Source of the DNA: CAZOIA01 sp964579675
GTDB taxonomy: Bacteria; Planctomycetota; Phycisphaerae; UBA1845; PWPN01
Direction of reading: 5' to 3'
DNA: 60,338 bases
NCBI GenBank assembly: GCA_964579675.1
Contig: CAZOIA010000008.1
Location: forward strand, 1-60,338
Under the pieces are notes generated by a model, which saw only the letters and a list, made by a program, of their open reading frames with translations, ran no database searches and was not told the origin of the DNA. Below are positions 19,469-28,276 of this stretch, piece after piece (position 1 is the first letter of the stretch; each line of letters opens with the position of its first letter). The position numbers were made by a program, and so were the translations under genes.

Positions 19469-21202
19469 TCAATCCACCCGCCGGACCACGACCCGATTCC
19501 CGTGGCGCTGGACGACCTCCACCCGGGTGCCGGCTTCGATGTACTCGCCCTCGGAGACGACGTCAACCAGGGTCGCCCCGAACCGTGCCTTGCCCGCGGG
19601 GCGGAGCAGGCTCTCCGCCTGGCCGATGTCACCCACCCGGGCGGTGCCGTCGTAGGGATCGGCCATCTGGATCGCGTCGTGGTCCGGGTTCGGGGCAATA
19701 ATCCTGCCCGCGATCGGCACCTGGGGAAAGTACTTGGCGATCAACACCATCCCGAAGATCGAGCCGGTCAGACCGGCCGCCAGCGAATACAAGCCGTGCC
19801 TCAGATAGCGGTAAGTCGCGGGCAGGGTCGGCAGGCGGAACCAGTCATTCTCAAAGGCCGGCGCGGTCGGCTCCTCCGGCACGAACGACGCCAGCAGACC
19901 GACCGCCAGTAAAATGATCCCCGTAATCCCCGCCACGCCGAACCCGGGAATCACGAACGCCTCGATCGCGAGCAAGACGATGCCCAAAACGATGGCCACG
20001 ATCTCCCAAGTGACCGTGAAGCCCGCCAGGTATGGCGCACCCAGGAACAGCACCAGCGCCACCAGGGCTACGCCTCCCGGCAGACCGAAGCCCGGAGTCT
20101 GGAACTCCGTGTACGCCCCCAGCAGCATCAACAGGAACAGGACGCCCCGGACCATCGGAGACGCCAACCACTCAATCGCCGATTCGATCCACGTGTTCTC
20201 CAGCCGCTCCACCACCCCGGTGATGTGAAAGTACGTTTTGAGGTCGTCCTCGCTGCGCAGCATGGCGAGCGAAAACCCGTACGCCGCCGCTTCGTGGCCC
20301 TTCATGGTCAACAACTCACGATGGGAGACGATCGGCTGTTCGATCTCGCCCAGGTCCGGGTGAGACTTCACGTACCTCCACGCGGTTTGGCTTTTCTCAT
20401 CGGAGAGGATCTGGCCGGGTTCCCGCTCCTGGGTCTCGGCTTTTTCCTCGCCGAACAGCCCCAGCAGCCCGCCGCGCCGCTTGCCGGATTCATCTCCATT
20501 GGCATCGATCAGCCCGAACAGTTCGTCGCGGCCGCGAACATCGACGAAGCGTCGCTCACCGGTTTCGGTATTCTCAAGCCAGAATACCTCCATTTCCGGA
20601 CGGATGAGCGCGAGGACCATGTCGAGGTTGTAGCCGCCGCGACGAGCCGAATCACGCAATTCCGCCAGCAGCGGGCTGGTGGCTTTTGCCTCGATCTCAT
20701 CGGGGATGGCCGACGCGCCGCTGGGTGTGATCTGGATCGGCTGGCAATCACCGATGGTAGCGGTCTTCGAGGCCATCACAATACCATCCGTCGCCAGGGC
20801 GATGATCGTGCCGGCACTGTAGGCCCGGTTGTTGATCCACGCGTAAACCTTGACCCCGTCGTCTCGCAGGTCCTTGATCGCGTCACAGATGTCCAGCGTC
20901 GCCCCCAATGCCCCACCCGGCGTGTCGAGCTCGATGATGATCAGTCCGGGGTTCTTGTCGCGAATGGATGTGAGGCGGCGTTCGAGGCTATCGTAGGTGA
21001 TGTCGCTGATGTCATCCTCGATCGTAATGACAAAGGCACGATTAAAAGAAGCGGGCCGGGTGACGGCCGAAGACGGGGCTGAAGACGCGCTCTGGGCGAG
21101 TCCTTCGCGAACCGTCAGCACGGTCAAGCCCAGACCTGCGATAATCGAGCCGGCAAGCACGACCGGCTTGACCCGCCCACTGACTGTGTTGCCCGTTCTC
21201 AT
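19469..21202 (-). CDS. NfeD-family membrane-bound ClpP-class serine protease
   Basis: 577 aa from ATG 21202 (MRTGNTVSG; an earlier Met at 21244 is in frame). A signal-type hydrophobic segment at about residues 12-35 is followed by a ClpP-fold domain: DISDITYDSLERRL, IIIELDTPGGALGAT, AWINNRAYSAGTIIALATD with the likely nucleophile Ser in YSAG, and TSPLLAELRDSARRGG with candidate base Lys. Then about five hydrophobic helices around 340-450 and a C-terminal OB-type NfeD domain (GRIIAPNPDH, GDIGQAESLLRPAGKARFGATLVDVV). Precedes the small NfeD and FloA: a membrane-quality-control and microdomain operon. Confidence 0.93.
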   Translation of the reverse strand: MRTGNTVSGRVKPVVLAGSIIAGLGLTVLTVREGLAQSASSAPSSAVTRPASFNRAFVITIEDDISDITYDSLERRLTSIRDKNPGLIIIELDTPGGALGATLDICDAIKDLRDDGVKVYAWINNRAYSAGTIIALATDGIVMASKTATIGDCQPIQITPSGASAIPDEIEAKATSPLLAELRDSARRGGYNLDMVLALIRPEMEVFWLENTETGERRFVDVRGRDELFGLIDANGDESGKRRGGLLGLFGEEKAETQEREPGQILSDEKSQTAWRYVKSHPDLGEIEQPIVSHRELLTMKGHEAAAYGFSLAMLRSEDDLKTYFHITGVVERLENTWIESAIEWLASPMVRGVLFLLMLLGAYTEFQTPGFGLPGGVALVALVLFLGAPYLAGFTVTWEIVAIVLGIVLLAIEAFVIPGFGVAGITGIILLAVGLLASFVPEEPTAPAFENDWFRLPTLPATYRYLRHGLYSLAAGLTGSIFGMVLIAKYFPQVPIAGRIIAPNPDHDAIQMADPYDGTARVGDIGQAESLLRPAGKARFGATLVDVVSEGEYIEAGTRVEVVQRHGNRVVVRRVD

Positions 21203-21294
21203 CGGAACCGCCTCGCCGCCCGCGCCGGAGAAACCCTCACCCAAACGAGCCCCGTCGCTTCATGAGCACCAGAGAGCTGGCAGCTATTCATGTC

Positions 21295-21323
21295 ATTTTA
21301 CGTCGGGCCCCCAACCCCGGCAA
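21295..21323 (-). promoter_or_regulatory. Candidate sigma70-type promoter of the nfeD operon
   Basis: On the minus strand TTGCCG (21318-21323) and TAAAAT (21295-21300) with a 17-bp spacer lie about 90 bp before the nfeD start at 21202. Good but imperfect matches. Confidence 0.45.
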
Positions 21324-21478
21324 CTTGAATCCGGGCGCATATTTCTAATCGCCCGCGAGACCGGCGAGCCCGGACGCGCGTCGAGCCAGTTCCCTGCCCG
21401 CCAGGCCCCCACACCTCCGGACAGGCGGACCGGCAGCACCCCTGGGCGATTCCCGGGCCCCACTTGTGGGGCGTCGCA

Positions 21479-22684
21479 CTACGAAGTCGCGGAACCCGCG
21501 CCGGCGTCCGCCGGCCGACCACTTGTGTCCGCCGGCTCATCACCGGCGTTTGTCTGCCGGGCACCGGCCCCTGCCGGTTGCAGGCCGCAGAGTTCACGAT
21601 AAACCCCGGCGATCGCACTGACCATCGCGCTGGCCTGGTGGTGAGCACGGATGTGGTCCAGCGCCCCGTGGGCCAGCCGCCGGGCGGTGGAGCGATCGTC
21701 CAGCAGCGATCCCCACTTCTCAGCCAACTGACCGGAAGCCTGCGGGTCGAACAGGCTGGCCGTCTCCCCGTCGATCAGGTAGTCGCCGATCGTCCCGGCC
21801 GGCGCAAGGACCGCCATCCCGTTGGCCATCGCCGTCAGCGTGCTGATCGTGAAGCGCCGACGGGAGTTGGGAAGGATGTAGAAGTCGGCGCCTCGCATCG
21901 CTTCCCGCACGGTGGTCCAGTCGCCGATCCGACCGGCGAAGGTCACGTAGGATCGCAGGCCGAGCTGGTCCACCTGCCGGCGAAACCTGCGCTCCGCCGG
22001 CCCGCCGGCGAGCACGAACAACTGCACCTCCTGGCCGCCCTTTACAATGGACTTCAGCGCCTTGAACACGGCGCCCACACCACAATCTCCGGTCAGCGAG
22101 GTCGTGACCGCCGCCGCCGGCACGCGTTCCGGGCGGGCCAGGCAGACCGGCTCAGACTCCGCAGGGATACCGAACGGCACCACGCGAATCTGCCCGGCGC
22201 TCCCCGGGTGCTTCTCGCGCAGCACCCGTTCAATGGTGGGCGTGGCGGCGATGCCTATCGTCCCGTCGCCCGGGGGGGCGCATCTCCGGAACTGGCGGAT
22301 GTCCACCATGTCCGTCAGATGCACCGCCAGGGCGCTCTTCCACTCGGCAGCCCAGGCCCCTGCCCATCGAGACAAATCGGCCGACAGGCAATGCACGACG
22401 TGCGGCCGGTCGCCCCCGATCCCCTGAAGCACCTCGGCCGCGGTGGGCCTGCGCCAGGGCCAGAGGCGGTGCCTTTGCGGCACGTTGACCACCCGCGCCG
22501 GCCCGATCGCGTCGTCGGCCTCCCGCTGGACCGACCGCGACAACACCGTCATCCGGACCGCTTCCTCCAGCATCCCGACGCACAGGTGCCGAACGACGCT
22601 CCCCAGACGGTCAAACACCTCGCCGTCAACGACCATCAGGACCCGGATCGGCCCGGGAGATTGTTCTTGCATACCAGCGGTCAT
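21479..22684 (-). CDS. GT-B fold glycosyltransferase (GT4-like) lacking the usual EX7E glutamates
   Basis: 401 aa. N-terminal Rossmann part (VLMVVDGEVFDRLGSVVRHL, DRPHVVHCLSADL) and C-terminal donor domain (FVLAGGPAERRFRRQVDQLGLRSYVTFAGRI, REAMRGADFYILPN, FTISTLTAMANGMAVLAP, DYLIDGETASLFDP) are typical of glycosyltransferase family 4. At the place of the EGFxxxxLEAM motif it has RRFTISTLTAM, so both acidic residues are replaced. It may therefore be a diverged or accessory member. Possible role: envelope glycan synthesis together with the kinase-like protein two genes upstream on the same strand. Confidence 0.86.
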   Translation of the reverse strand: MTAGMQEQSPGPIRVLMVVDGEVFDRLGSVVRHLCVGMLEEAVRMTVLSRSVQREADDAIGPARVVNVPQRHRLWPWRRPTAAEVLQGIGGDRPHVVHCLSADLSRWAGAWAAEWKSALAVHLTDMVDIRQFRRCAPPGDGTIGIAATPTIERVLREKHPGSAGQIRVVPFGIPAESEPVCLARPERVPAAAVTTSLTGDCGVGAVFKALKSIVKGGQEVQLFVLAGGPAERRFRRQVDQLGLRSYVTFAGRIGDWTTVREAMRGADFYILPNSRRRFTISTLTAMANGMAVLAPAGTIGDYLIDGETASLFDPQASGQLAEKWGSLLDDRSTARRLAHGALDHIRAHHQASAMVSAIAGVYRELCGLQPAGAGARQTNAGDEPADTSGRPADAGAGSATS

Positions 22685-22822
22685 CGCGGATCACGCTCTC
22701 AATTCCAGCGCCCCTGAATATCGGCGAATCGTCAACCGACTTGCATGTTTCGCGAAGATGTCTGCCATCGGAACACTTCGCTCTCTTCGTGCCTTGACGG
22801 CCGTGCCTGCCAAAGTCCCCGA

Positions 22823-23365
22823 CTAGACGTTCGTGGTTCCCGAGAACGCCCGGCAGTAGCCGTCTAAAACCTTGCGTGTTTTCTCGCGGAACGCCTGGTC
22901 GGTGAGCTGGTCGATCGACTCCAGATCCAACGGCGTGGCGAAGTAATAGTGCCGGCCCTTCTCGCAGTAATGCTCGACCGGCGGATCGCGCCACGCAAGT
23001 CCCGCCGACTCGAAACCGAGCCCCACGAACTCCTGGACCGTCAGGGTGGCACCTTCGATCATCTGCTCGAAATCCCTGCTCCGCCATGGATCATCGGTCA
23101 GGATCGCGATTCGCACCTGGGGCAGGAATGGCCGAATCGCGATTTCGTACCAGAGGTGGTGATCCACCTCCCACCGGGTGCCGAGCGTCGATTCATCCTC
23201 ACGATCACGGCATTCCATCGCTCGGAACTGTAGTTCGCCGCCGACCGCCGAGATGATCCAGGCCCGGAACTCACGGACGATCTGACGTGCTCGGTCATCC
23301 AGAGGCATAGCTCCGACTTCCTGCCGCTTGCGGCCTGGCCGCGTTCGCAGGCGTGCGATGGTCAC
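22823..23365 (-). CDS. Hypothetical protein next to kinase-like protein
   Basis: 180 aa from GTG 23365, which overlaps the kinase-like gene stop (GTGA). A GGAG motif 6 bp before the GTG supports this start; an ATG at 23308 (MPLDDRARQIV) is an alternative. Sequence is rich in aromatic and acidic residues (RWEVDHHLWYEIAIRPFLPQVRIAILTDDPWRSRDFEQMIE). No domain recognised. No signal peptide. Coupled to the kinase, so possibly part of the same envelope pathway. Confidence 0.7.
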   Translation of the reverse strand: MTIARLRTRPGRKRQEVGAMPLDDRARQIVREFRAWIISAVGGELQFRAMECRDREDESTLGTRWEVDHHLWYEIAIRPFLPQVRIAILTDDPWRSRDFEQMIEGATLTVQEFVGLGFESAGLAWRDPPVEHYCEKGRHYYFATPLDLESIDQLTDQAFREKTRKVLDGYCRAFSGTTNV

Positions 23366-24171
23366 AGGAACTCCGGGCCCTGTTGTTTCGGCGACCGCGA
23401 TCGGCCAGTCAGGCGTTTAAGGATCCTGCGGCGAACCAGGGTGAACGGGCGAAACAGCCAACGGTGGAGGTCGATATAGCGGCTGCGGCGATGAGACGCC
23501 TCCAGTTGTTCGGGCGTCAACCCGTCCGGGCGATGCCGCCGGCAATGCTTGAGCACGTGGTAGCGATCCCCCTCCTGCAGAGCGGTCAGCAGACACCGCC
23601 CGAGTTCGGCGGGGATGAGTCGCTGAAGCCCCTGGCGCCGCCCGTTTCCGCCTGCCGGCCACCGCCACGAAATCTGAAAATCGATCAGCCACGGATGCCC
23701 TTCGGCATCGACGAGAATGTTCTCACGCTTCTCCAAATCCACGTAGGCGATGCCGCGACCATGCATTTGAGCCAACAGCCGGGCCAGTCGCGGGAAGAAC
23801 TTATCGTCCACCCGCTCATTCGGCTGGAGGGGATGGCCCTCGACGTACACGTGCACCAGGCCCGTCTGACCCCAGCGGCCGAGGTACCGCGGCACGCCGG
23901 GGAGATCATCCACCGCCCGGTAGATGGCCTGCTCTCGTGCCGCGAGGCATCGTCCAAGCCAGCCCATGGGCAACCCGAGCACACTGGCCACCCGACCGAG
24001 CTTCAGGATCACCCGGCCCGACGGACCTTCGTACAGCCCGGTAGCGGCGAAGAAATCGTGCTTGAACGTGCGCACGTGCCGGTACTCCCCGCCGGCCAGC
24101 GTAATCCGCTCGGGCATCTCGTCCGGTCCCAGTGCCCGCAACCAGGCGTGTCGAAGCGGTCCATCGACCAT
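23362..24171 (-). CDS. Lipopolysaccharide-kinase-like protein (RIO/KdkA-type fold)
   Basis: 269 aa from ATG 24171 with GGTGG just upstream (a TTG at 24210 is in frame). It has the kinase outline: RVILKLGR with the ATP-binding Lys, MHGRGIAYVDLEKRENILVD where the catalytic loop Asp and Asn fit (D and N of DxxxxN), and LIDFQIS in place of DFG. The N-lobe reads RHVRTFKHDFFAATGLY. This resembles WaaP/KdkA-like kinases that phosphorylate heptose or Kdo of the lipopolysaccharide core. The C-terminal part is strongly basic (RRRILKRLTGRSRSPK), consistent with membrane contact. Confidence 0.75.
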   Translation of the reverse strand: MVDGPLRHAWLRALGPDEMPERITLAGGEYRHVRTFKHDFFAATGLYEGPSGRVILKLGRVASVLGLPMGWLGRCLAAREQAIYRAVDDLPGVPRYLGRWGQTGLVHVYVEGHPLQPNERVDDKFFPRLARLLAQMHGRGIAYVDLEKRENILVDAEGHPWLIDFQISWRWPAGGNGRRQGLQRLIPAELGRCLLTALQEGDRYHVLKHCRRHRPDGLTPEQLEASHRRSRYIDLHRWLFRPFTLVRRRILKRLTGRSRSPKQQGPEFL

Positions 24172-24294
24172 GGCGCCACCAAGATACCCGCTGCCTGCGT
24201 TGGATATCAACTTGCCAACCGGCGACCATAGAGTAGCATGAGCCGATTCTACGCGTTGCCTGTCCGGTCGAGAAGCTCTGCAGGAGTGCTGCGA

Positions 24295-25155
24295 ATGAAA
24301 TCGAATGCCCTGATTTCGATCCTCACGTGTGCCGTGCTGCTAACCGCCCTGGCCGGCTGTCAGACGCCCCGCCCCACCCCCTTTGACCGGGCGTCCTGCT
24401 CATCGCTGTGCCAGGCGAAACAACCCCTGGACAAGACGTTGAAGACGATCGCCGACATGGGGTTCCGCCATGTAGATCTGTCCTGTCTGCCGTGGGCTCC
24501 CCATGTCTCGGTGCCTGAGCTGGTGAAGGACTTCGACCGTGAGGCAACCCGGGTCGAGTCGGCACTGGCAGCGAATCATCTCAAGGTCTCAAATCTGACC
24601 TTTGACCCGGTGGAGGCCCGGCCGTTCGACGAATACAAGGAGCAGTTCCGGGCCGTGGTGAAGCTGGCTGCACGCCTGGACGCCCGGCTTATCAATCTGA
24701 TGGCTCCCTCGGCGAAGGCGGATCGCGGGGATCAGGTCGCCAAGCTGCGAATCTGTCAGGAGATCGCCAGCCGCGACGGCGTGCTGCTGACCGTCGAGAC
24801 CCATTGCAATCAGATCACCGAGCTGCCCAAGGATGCGGAATGGCTCTGCCGCCAGGTCCCGGGGCTGGGCCTCACGCTGGACCCGAGTCACTATTACGCC
24901 GGTCCACATCAGGGCAAGGATTTCGACGATCTCTGTCCACTCACGCAGGGCACGGGGTTCCGCGCTGGGGGAATGAGCTGGAAGGAAATCCAGTTGCCGT
25001 GGGGCCAGGGACCGATCGACTTCGCGGAAATCGTCCGCAAGCTGGAAGCAAGCGGCTACGACGGGTTCTACGTGGCCGAATACATCGAGGGCTTCAACGA
25101 AGTGGACCCGCTCGTCGAATCCCGCCGGTTCCTGGAATGGATACGCGGGTTGTGA
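24295..25155 (+). CDS. Lipoprotein with xylose-isomerase-like TIM barrel
   Basis: 286 aa from ATG 24295 with AGGAG 8 bp upstream. Signal peptide with lipobox (LTALAGC, Cys about residue 22). The body has KTLKTIADMGFRHVDLS, AKLRICQEIASRDGVLLTVETHCNQIT, LGLTLDPSHYYAG and ASGYDGFYVAEYIEGF, typical of sugar phosphate isomerase/epimerase (AP-endonuclease family 2) proteins with metal-binding Glu and His residues (ETHCN, DPSHY, EYIEG). As an exported lipoprotein it would act outside the cytosol on an unknown sugar or polyol. Confidence 0.88.
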   Translation: MKSNALISILTCAVLLTALAGCQTPRPTPFDRASCSSLCQAKQPLDKTLKTIADMGFRHVDLSCLPWAPHVSVPELVKDFDREATRVESALAANHLKVSNLTFDPVEARPFDEYKEQFRAVVKLAARLDARLINLMAPSAKADRGDQVAKLRICQEIASRDGVLLTVETHCNQITELPKDAEWLCRQVPGLGLTLDPSHYYAGPHQGKDFDDLCPLTQGTGFRAGGMSWKEIQLPWGQGPIDFAEIVRKLEASGYDGFYVAEYIEGFNEVDPLVESRRFLEWIRGL

Positions 25156-25159
25156 CCGC

Positions 25160-26362
25160 ATGAAGCCAGCAACGACACTGCTCCTACTGCTGTTGCCGCT
25201 GCACTTGCTGGTTTGTCGGGCATCGGGCCTGCCGGCCGTCTCTCAGCCAGCCGATCGCTCCGGGCACAACAAGCTCAGAGCCACGCCCAACGACATCCAC
25301 GCGCTGATCATCGACGAGACGGCCGGGGTATTCCGGCAAGGCACCACCGACGGCGTCACCATCAGCACCATGCCCGCCGGCGTATCGTTGCGTTGCGACG
25401 GGCCCGACCGACACCGGGAGCATGACCTTTGCCGGGCAGTGCACACTTCGCGTGTGATCGTTACCGGTTTCCCTTTCAACGAACTCATTCCGTCCTGGAA
25501 CGTGGACGTTCCGCCGGGCAGCGGGTTTGTGGTTGAGTTGCGGGTCGGTCGAGGCGGGGGCGGGTCCTGGACGCCTTTCTACTACCTCGGGAGTTGGGGA
25601 GACGCACCCGGGATTGAGCACAAAGTCCTGCGCGACGCCGGCGGCGTTGTGGAGATCGACTACTTCCGCTCCCGCCGGTGGTTCGACCGCATTCAGTACC
25701 GCGTTCACCTGGCCGCAGCCGATCCACGCCGCCTGCCCGCCCTCCGCCGCTTCGCACTGGCCTACAGCAACACGCTGAACGACGAGCAGCTCGCACGCCG
25801 GCATCGCAAACCCATCGACCCCGGGCCGAGGCACCGCTGGGCCCGGCGGCTGCCCGTACCGTTCCGCAGCCAGAAGGGTGAGGGCCGGGCGATTCGTGGC
25901 CGGGTCTGCAGCCCCACCGCCACCGCAATGGTGATGGCGTACCGCGGCGTCAATCACCCCACCGCTCGGGTGTGCGAGGTCGTCTGGGACGCCGAGTATG
26001 AGATCTTCGGAAACTGGGCCCGGGCGGTGCAGGGAGCGTACACTCTCGGCGTGCCGGGCTACGTCGAGCGGTTTGGAGACCTCGACGCGGTCAAACGCCA
26101 CATCGCCAACGATCAGCCGATCATCGCCAGCATCCGGGCCGCCCCCGGCCAGCTCCGTGGCGCGCCCTATCGGCAATCCAGCGGGCACCTCCTGGTCATC
26201 GTCGGCTTCGACGCCGACGGTAACGTCCACGTCAACGACCCGGCCGGGGCCACTTCTGCTCAAGGCGTCGTCACGTACGCCAAGGAGGACATGGAGAAGG
26301 TCTGGCTCGCCAACGGCGGCGTCGGCTACGTCCTGGTCAACCGCGGCGAACCCGCACACTGA
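25160..26362 (+). CDS. Secreted protein with C39-like cysteine peptidase domain
   Basis: 400 aa with an N-terminal signal (KPATTLLLLLLPLHLLVCRA). Residues 35-210 form a beta-rich region of unknown type. Residues 215-400 fit Peptidase_C39_2: PVPFRSQKGEGRAIRGRVCSPTATAMVM with the catalytic Cys, QSSGHLLVIVGFDADG with the His and NVHVNDPA with the Asp. It begins 4 bp after the preceding lipoprotein, so it is likely co-transcribed. The end overlaps the convergent PEP-CTERM gene by 26 bp. Confidence 0.85.
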   Translation: MKPATTLLLLLLPLHLLVCRASGLPAVSQPADRSGHNKLRATPNDIHALIIDETAGVFRQGTTDGVTISTMPAGVSLRCDGPDRHREHDLCRAVHTSRVIVTGFPFNELIPSWNVDVPPGSGFVVELRVGRGGGGSWTPFYYLGSWGDAPGIEHKVLRDAGGVVEIDYFRSRRWFDRIQYRVHLAAADPRRLPALRRFALAYSNTLNDEQLARRHRKPIDPGPRHRWARRLPVPFRSQKGEGRAIRGRVCSPTATAMVMAYRGVNHPTARVCEVVWDAEYEIFGNWARAVQGAYTLGVPGYVERFGDLDAVKRHIANDQPIIASIRAAPGQLRGAPYRQSSGHLLVIVGFDADGNVHVNDPAGATSAQGVVTYAKEDMEKVWLANGGVGYVLVNRGEPAH

Positions 26363-26996
26363 ACCCCAGCACAGTTGTCCCCGCCAGCAGGCCGGCAACC
26401 GACGCCGGCTCCGGAATCGCCGACGAATCGAACGACGCGGTGGCCGTGAACCCCTCCCCGCACGGCAGCGGCGCCTGGTTGGCGAAGCCGAATGAGAAGG
26501 AGGCCTCCTCCGTCAGCGCCACCGGGCCCGTGGTTTCCCACACCGTGATAACCACGTTGTTGTCGGCGTGGAAGAAGTAGATATTGTCACCTGCCAGGCC
26601 CTGAAGCGTAAGCTGGGCGCTGTCGAAGCTGATCTGCAGAAGCGGATCAACCGTGCCCGGGATATCCCCGTCCCGGAGGAACTGAATCGTACCGGCCCCG
26701 CTGATTCCACCGCTTATGCCGCCCGTGTACTCCAGGTCTTCCATCTCGAAGAATGCATCCGTGTAGTTCATTCCGGTCCATGGCACCTGCAGGGTCAGAC
26801 CCGTCCTCGAGTCCGGCCACCCGCCGCTAACGATGTCCGTCACCAGGTTGATTTCGAACAGGTGCATGCTCCCGTCCGGCGCCGGGTCGGCAAACGTGGC
26901 AATCGTCCCTGCGCTCAGGCTCGACGGCACCGCCAATACAGCCATTATCGCGCCTACCCCGGATGCTGCGGCGCGAACACTGGACGTGATCCGCAT
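26337..26996 (-). CDS. PEP-CTERM sorting domain protein
   Basis: 219 aa from ATG 26996, preceded by AGGTAGGGAGAG (good ribosome-binding site). N-terminal signal (SGVGAIMAVLAVPSSLSAG), then a beta-rich secreted domain with aromatic and Gly patches, and a C-terminal PEP-CTERM anchor IPEPASVAGLLAGTTVLG-SVRVRRG: the PEP motif, a hydrophobic segment and a final Arg cluster. Such proteins are sorted by an exosortase and usually linked to exopolysaccharide production. No exosortase lies here. Its 3' end overlaps the C39 protein gene on the other strand. Confidence 0.93.
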   Translation of the reverse strand: MRITSSVRAAASGVGAIMAVLAVPSSLSAGTIATFADPAPDGSMHLFEINLVTDIVSGGWPDSRTGLTLQVPWTGMNYTDAFFEMEDLEYTGGISGGISGAGTIQFLRDGDIPGTVDPLLQISFDSAQLTLQGLAGDNIYFFHADNNVVITVWETTGPVALTEEASFSFGFANQAPLPCGEGFTATASFDSSAIPEPASVAGLLAGTTVLGFSVRVRRG

Positions 26997-27068
26997 CTCT
27001 CTCCCTACCTTTCTTTTTGCTTGGACCCCTACGGCGAGTTGACTTTCCCCAAAGTCGGCGCTCACAAA

Positions 27069-27098
27069 CGTATAGGCGGCTATGATTCCGCTTGTCAA
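27069..27098 (-). promoter_or_regulatory. Sigma70-type promoter of the PEP-CTERM gene
   Basis: Minus strand TTGACA (27093-27098, perfect -35) and TATACG (27069-27074, 4 of 6 at -10) with an 18-bp spacer. Predicted start near 27062 leaves a leader of about 65 nt to the ATG at 26996. Confidence 0.6.
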
Positions 27099-27156
27099 GG
27101 ACCAGGCCAAGAAAAAGAACAGGCCCCCGAAAGTCCCGATAACGGATCACCGCGCG

Positions 27157-27183
27157 GCAGAGCCATTGAACCGCCGGCTCTGC
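27157..27183. promoter_or_regulatory. Small hairpin in the divergent intergenic region
   Basis: GCAGAGCC (27157-27164) and GGCTCTGC (27176-27183) form an 8-bp stem with an 11-nt loop, between the PEP-CTERM gene promoter and the sugar transferase start. No T-run follows. Could be a regulatory site or leader structure; the rest of 26997-27290 holds nothing else recognised. Confidence 0.3.
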
Positions 27184-27290
27184 GGTGTTAGGCTGCCGAT
27201 CATGGCAGGCACGTCGGACCGAGAATATCCCCATCCGGGCGACGAGCGTTATCCGGACAGATCCTTGCACCTCTCAAACGACGACAGGCC

Positions 27291-27914
27291 GTGATCTATC
27301 CATTCATCAAAAGAACGATCGACATCTTGCTCAGTTTCGTGCTGATCGTGCTGCTCACACCGGTGTTGGTGCTCGCCGCGGCCGGGGTCAAGCTGACTTC
27401 TCCGGGTCCGGTTTTCTTCGTGCAGACCCGGGGGGGGCGCCGGGGGCGGCCGTTCACCTCGCTGAAGTACCGCACGATGCGCGCCGACCACGTCCACGAT
27501 CCCGACGAGATCGTGCCTCTCTCGCACCCGGGCATCACGGCCATGGGGCGGCTACTCCGCCGGACGAAGATCGACGAGATGCCCCAGTTGTTCAACGTGC
27601 TGATCGGCGACATGTCGTTGATCGGTCCCCGCCCCACGATCATGGAGCAGGTACGGGCGTACGACGGCTTTCAACGCCGCCGGCTCGAAGTCCGACCGGG
27701 AATCACGGGCCTGGCCCAGGTCAACGGGAACACGGTATTGAGCTGGGACGAGCGGATTCGCTACGATGTCCATTACGTGGAGAATCTCAGCTTCGCCCTG
27801 GACCTGATGATCCTGGGCAAGACGGTGGTGGTCATTGCCCTGGGCGAGTCGCGCTTCGCCCGGCCGTTCGACCAGAGCCCATACGCGTGCCGCCCCGGCC
27901 GCCAGGATCTCTGA
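27291..27914 (+). CDS. Polyprenyl-phosphate sugar-1-phosphate transferase (bacterial sugar transferase)
   Basis: 207 aa, GTG start. N-terminal membrane helix (RTIDILLSFVLIVLLTPVLVLAA), then GPVFFVQTRGGRRGRPFTSLKYRTM, LRRTKIDEMPQLFNVLIGDMSLIGPRP and RRLEVRPGITGLAQVNG: the conserved order of the WcaJ/PglC-type initiating transferases, which attach a sugar phosphate to undecaprenyl phosphate at the inner membrane. Likely the first step for a surface glycan; it precedes the deacetylase and formyltransferase genes on the same strand, with a vapBC module in between. Confidence 0.94.
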   Translation: MIYPFIKRTIDILLSFVLIVLLTPVLVLAAAGVKLTSPGPVFFVQTRGGRRGRPFTSLKYRTMRADHVHDPDEIVPLSHPGITAMGRLLRRTKIDEMPQLFNVLIGDMSLIGPRPTIMEQVRAYDGFQRRRLEVRPGITGLAQVNGNTVLSWDERIRYDVHYVENLSFALDLMILGKTVVVIALGESRFARPFDQSPYACRPGRQDL

Positions 27915-27990
27915 CCGCCGGTGAGGTGGTTTCACAGAGACGGGACTACGCTCCGAGTTCAGGAGCCGGCCGGGAAACGCACACGCCGGC

Positions 27991-28020
27991 TTGCCATGTT
28001 TATGGTTCCTATGGTATACT
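27991..28020 (+). promoter_or_regulatory. Promoter of vapBC, probably leaderless
   Basis: TTGCCA (27991-27996) and TATACT (28015-28020) with an 18-bp spacer. The vapB ATG is at 28028, 7 bp downstream of the -10 box, so transcription would begin at or beside the start codon and the message would have almost no leader; no ribosome-binding site is seen. Confidence 0.6.
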
Positions 28021-28028
28021 TAGCCATA
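28010..28028. promoter_or_regulatory. Candidate VapB operator
   Basis: Inverted repeat TATGG (28010-28014) and CCATA (28024-28028) spaced by 9 bp brackets the -10 box and the vapB start. VapB-type antitoxins commonly repress their own promoters through such sites; position fits, identity not proven. Confidence 0.4.
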
Positions 28029-28276
28029 TGAAGACGACCATAGATATACCCGACCCGCTGTTCAGGGAACTCAAGTCCTTTGCCTCGCGGCACCACCTGT
28101 CCCTGAAAGCCGTTGTCGAGTCCGCCCTTCGCGAGCTTCTGGCTTCCGGACAGTCTCGCCTCCAGGAGTTCAGGCTCAAGAAGCATCCCTTCGGTGGTCA
28201 GGGGTTACAGGAGGGACTCTCGGACAGCGACTGGGAAACCATTCGCGGTCGTGTTTACGAAGGCCGGGGCGGATGA
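28028..28276 (+). CDS. vapB: VapB-type antitoxin
   Basis: 82 aa: MKTTIDIPDPLFRELKSFASRHHLSLKAVVESALRELLAS is a ribbon-helix-helix-like DNA-binding start (TTIDIPD and the two helices), then a toxin-binding tail with charged residues. It overlaps vapC by 4 bp (ATGA at 28273). The real start is the ATG at 28028, far inside a longer open frame. Likely neutralises VapC and represses the pair. Confidence 0.87.
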   Translation: MKTTIDIPDPLFRELKSFASRHHLSLKAVVESALRELLASGQSRLQEFRLKKHPFGGQGLQEGLSDSDWETIRGRVYEGRGG

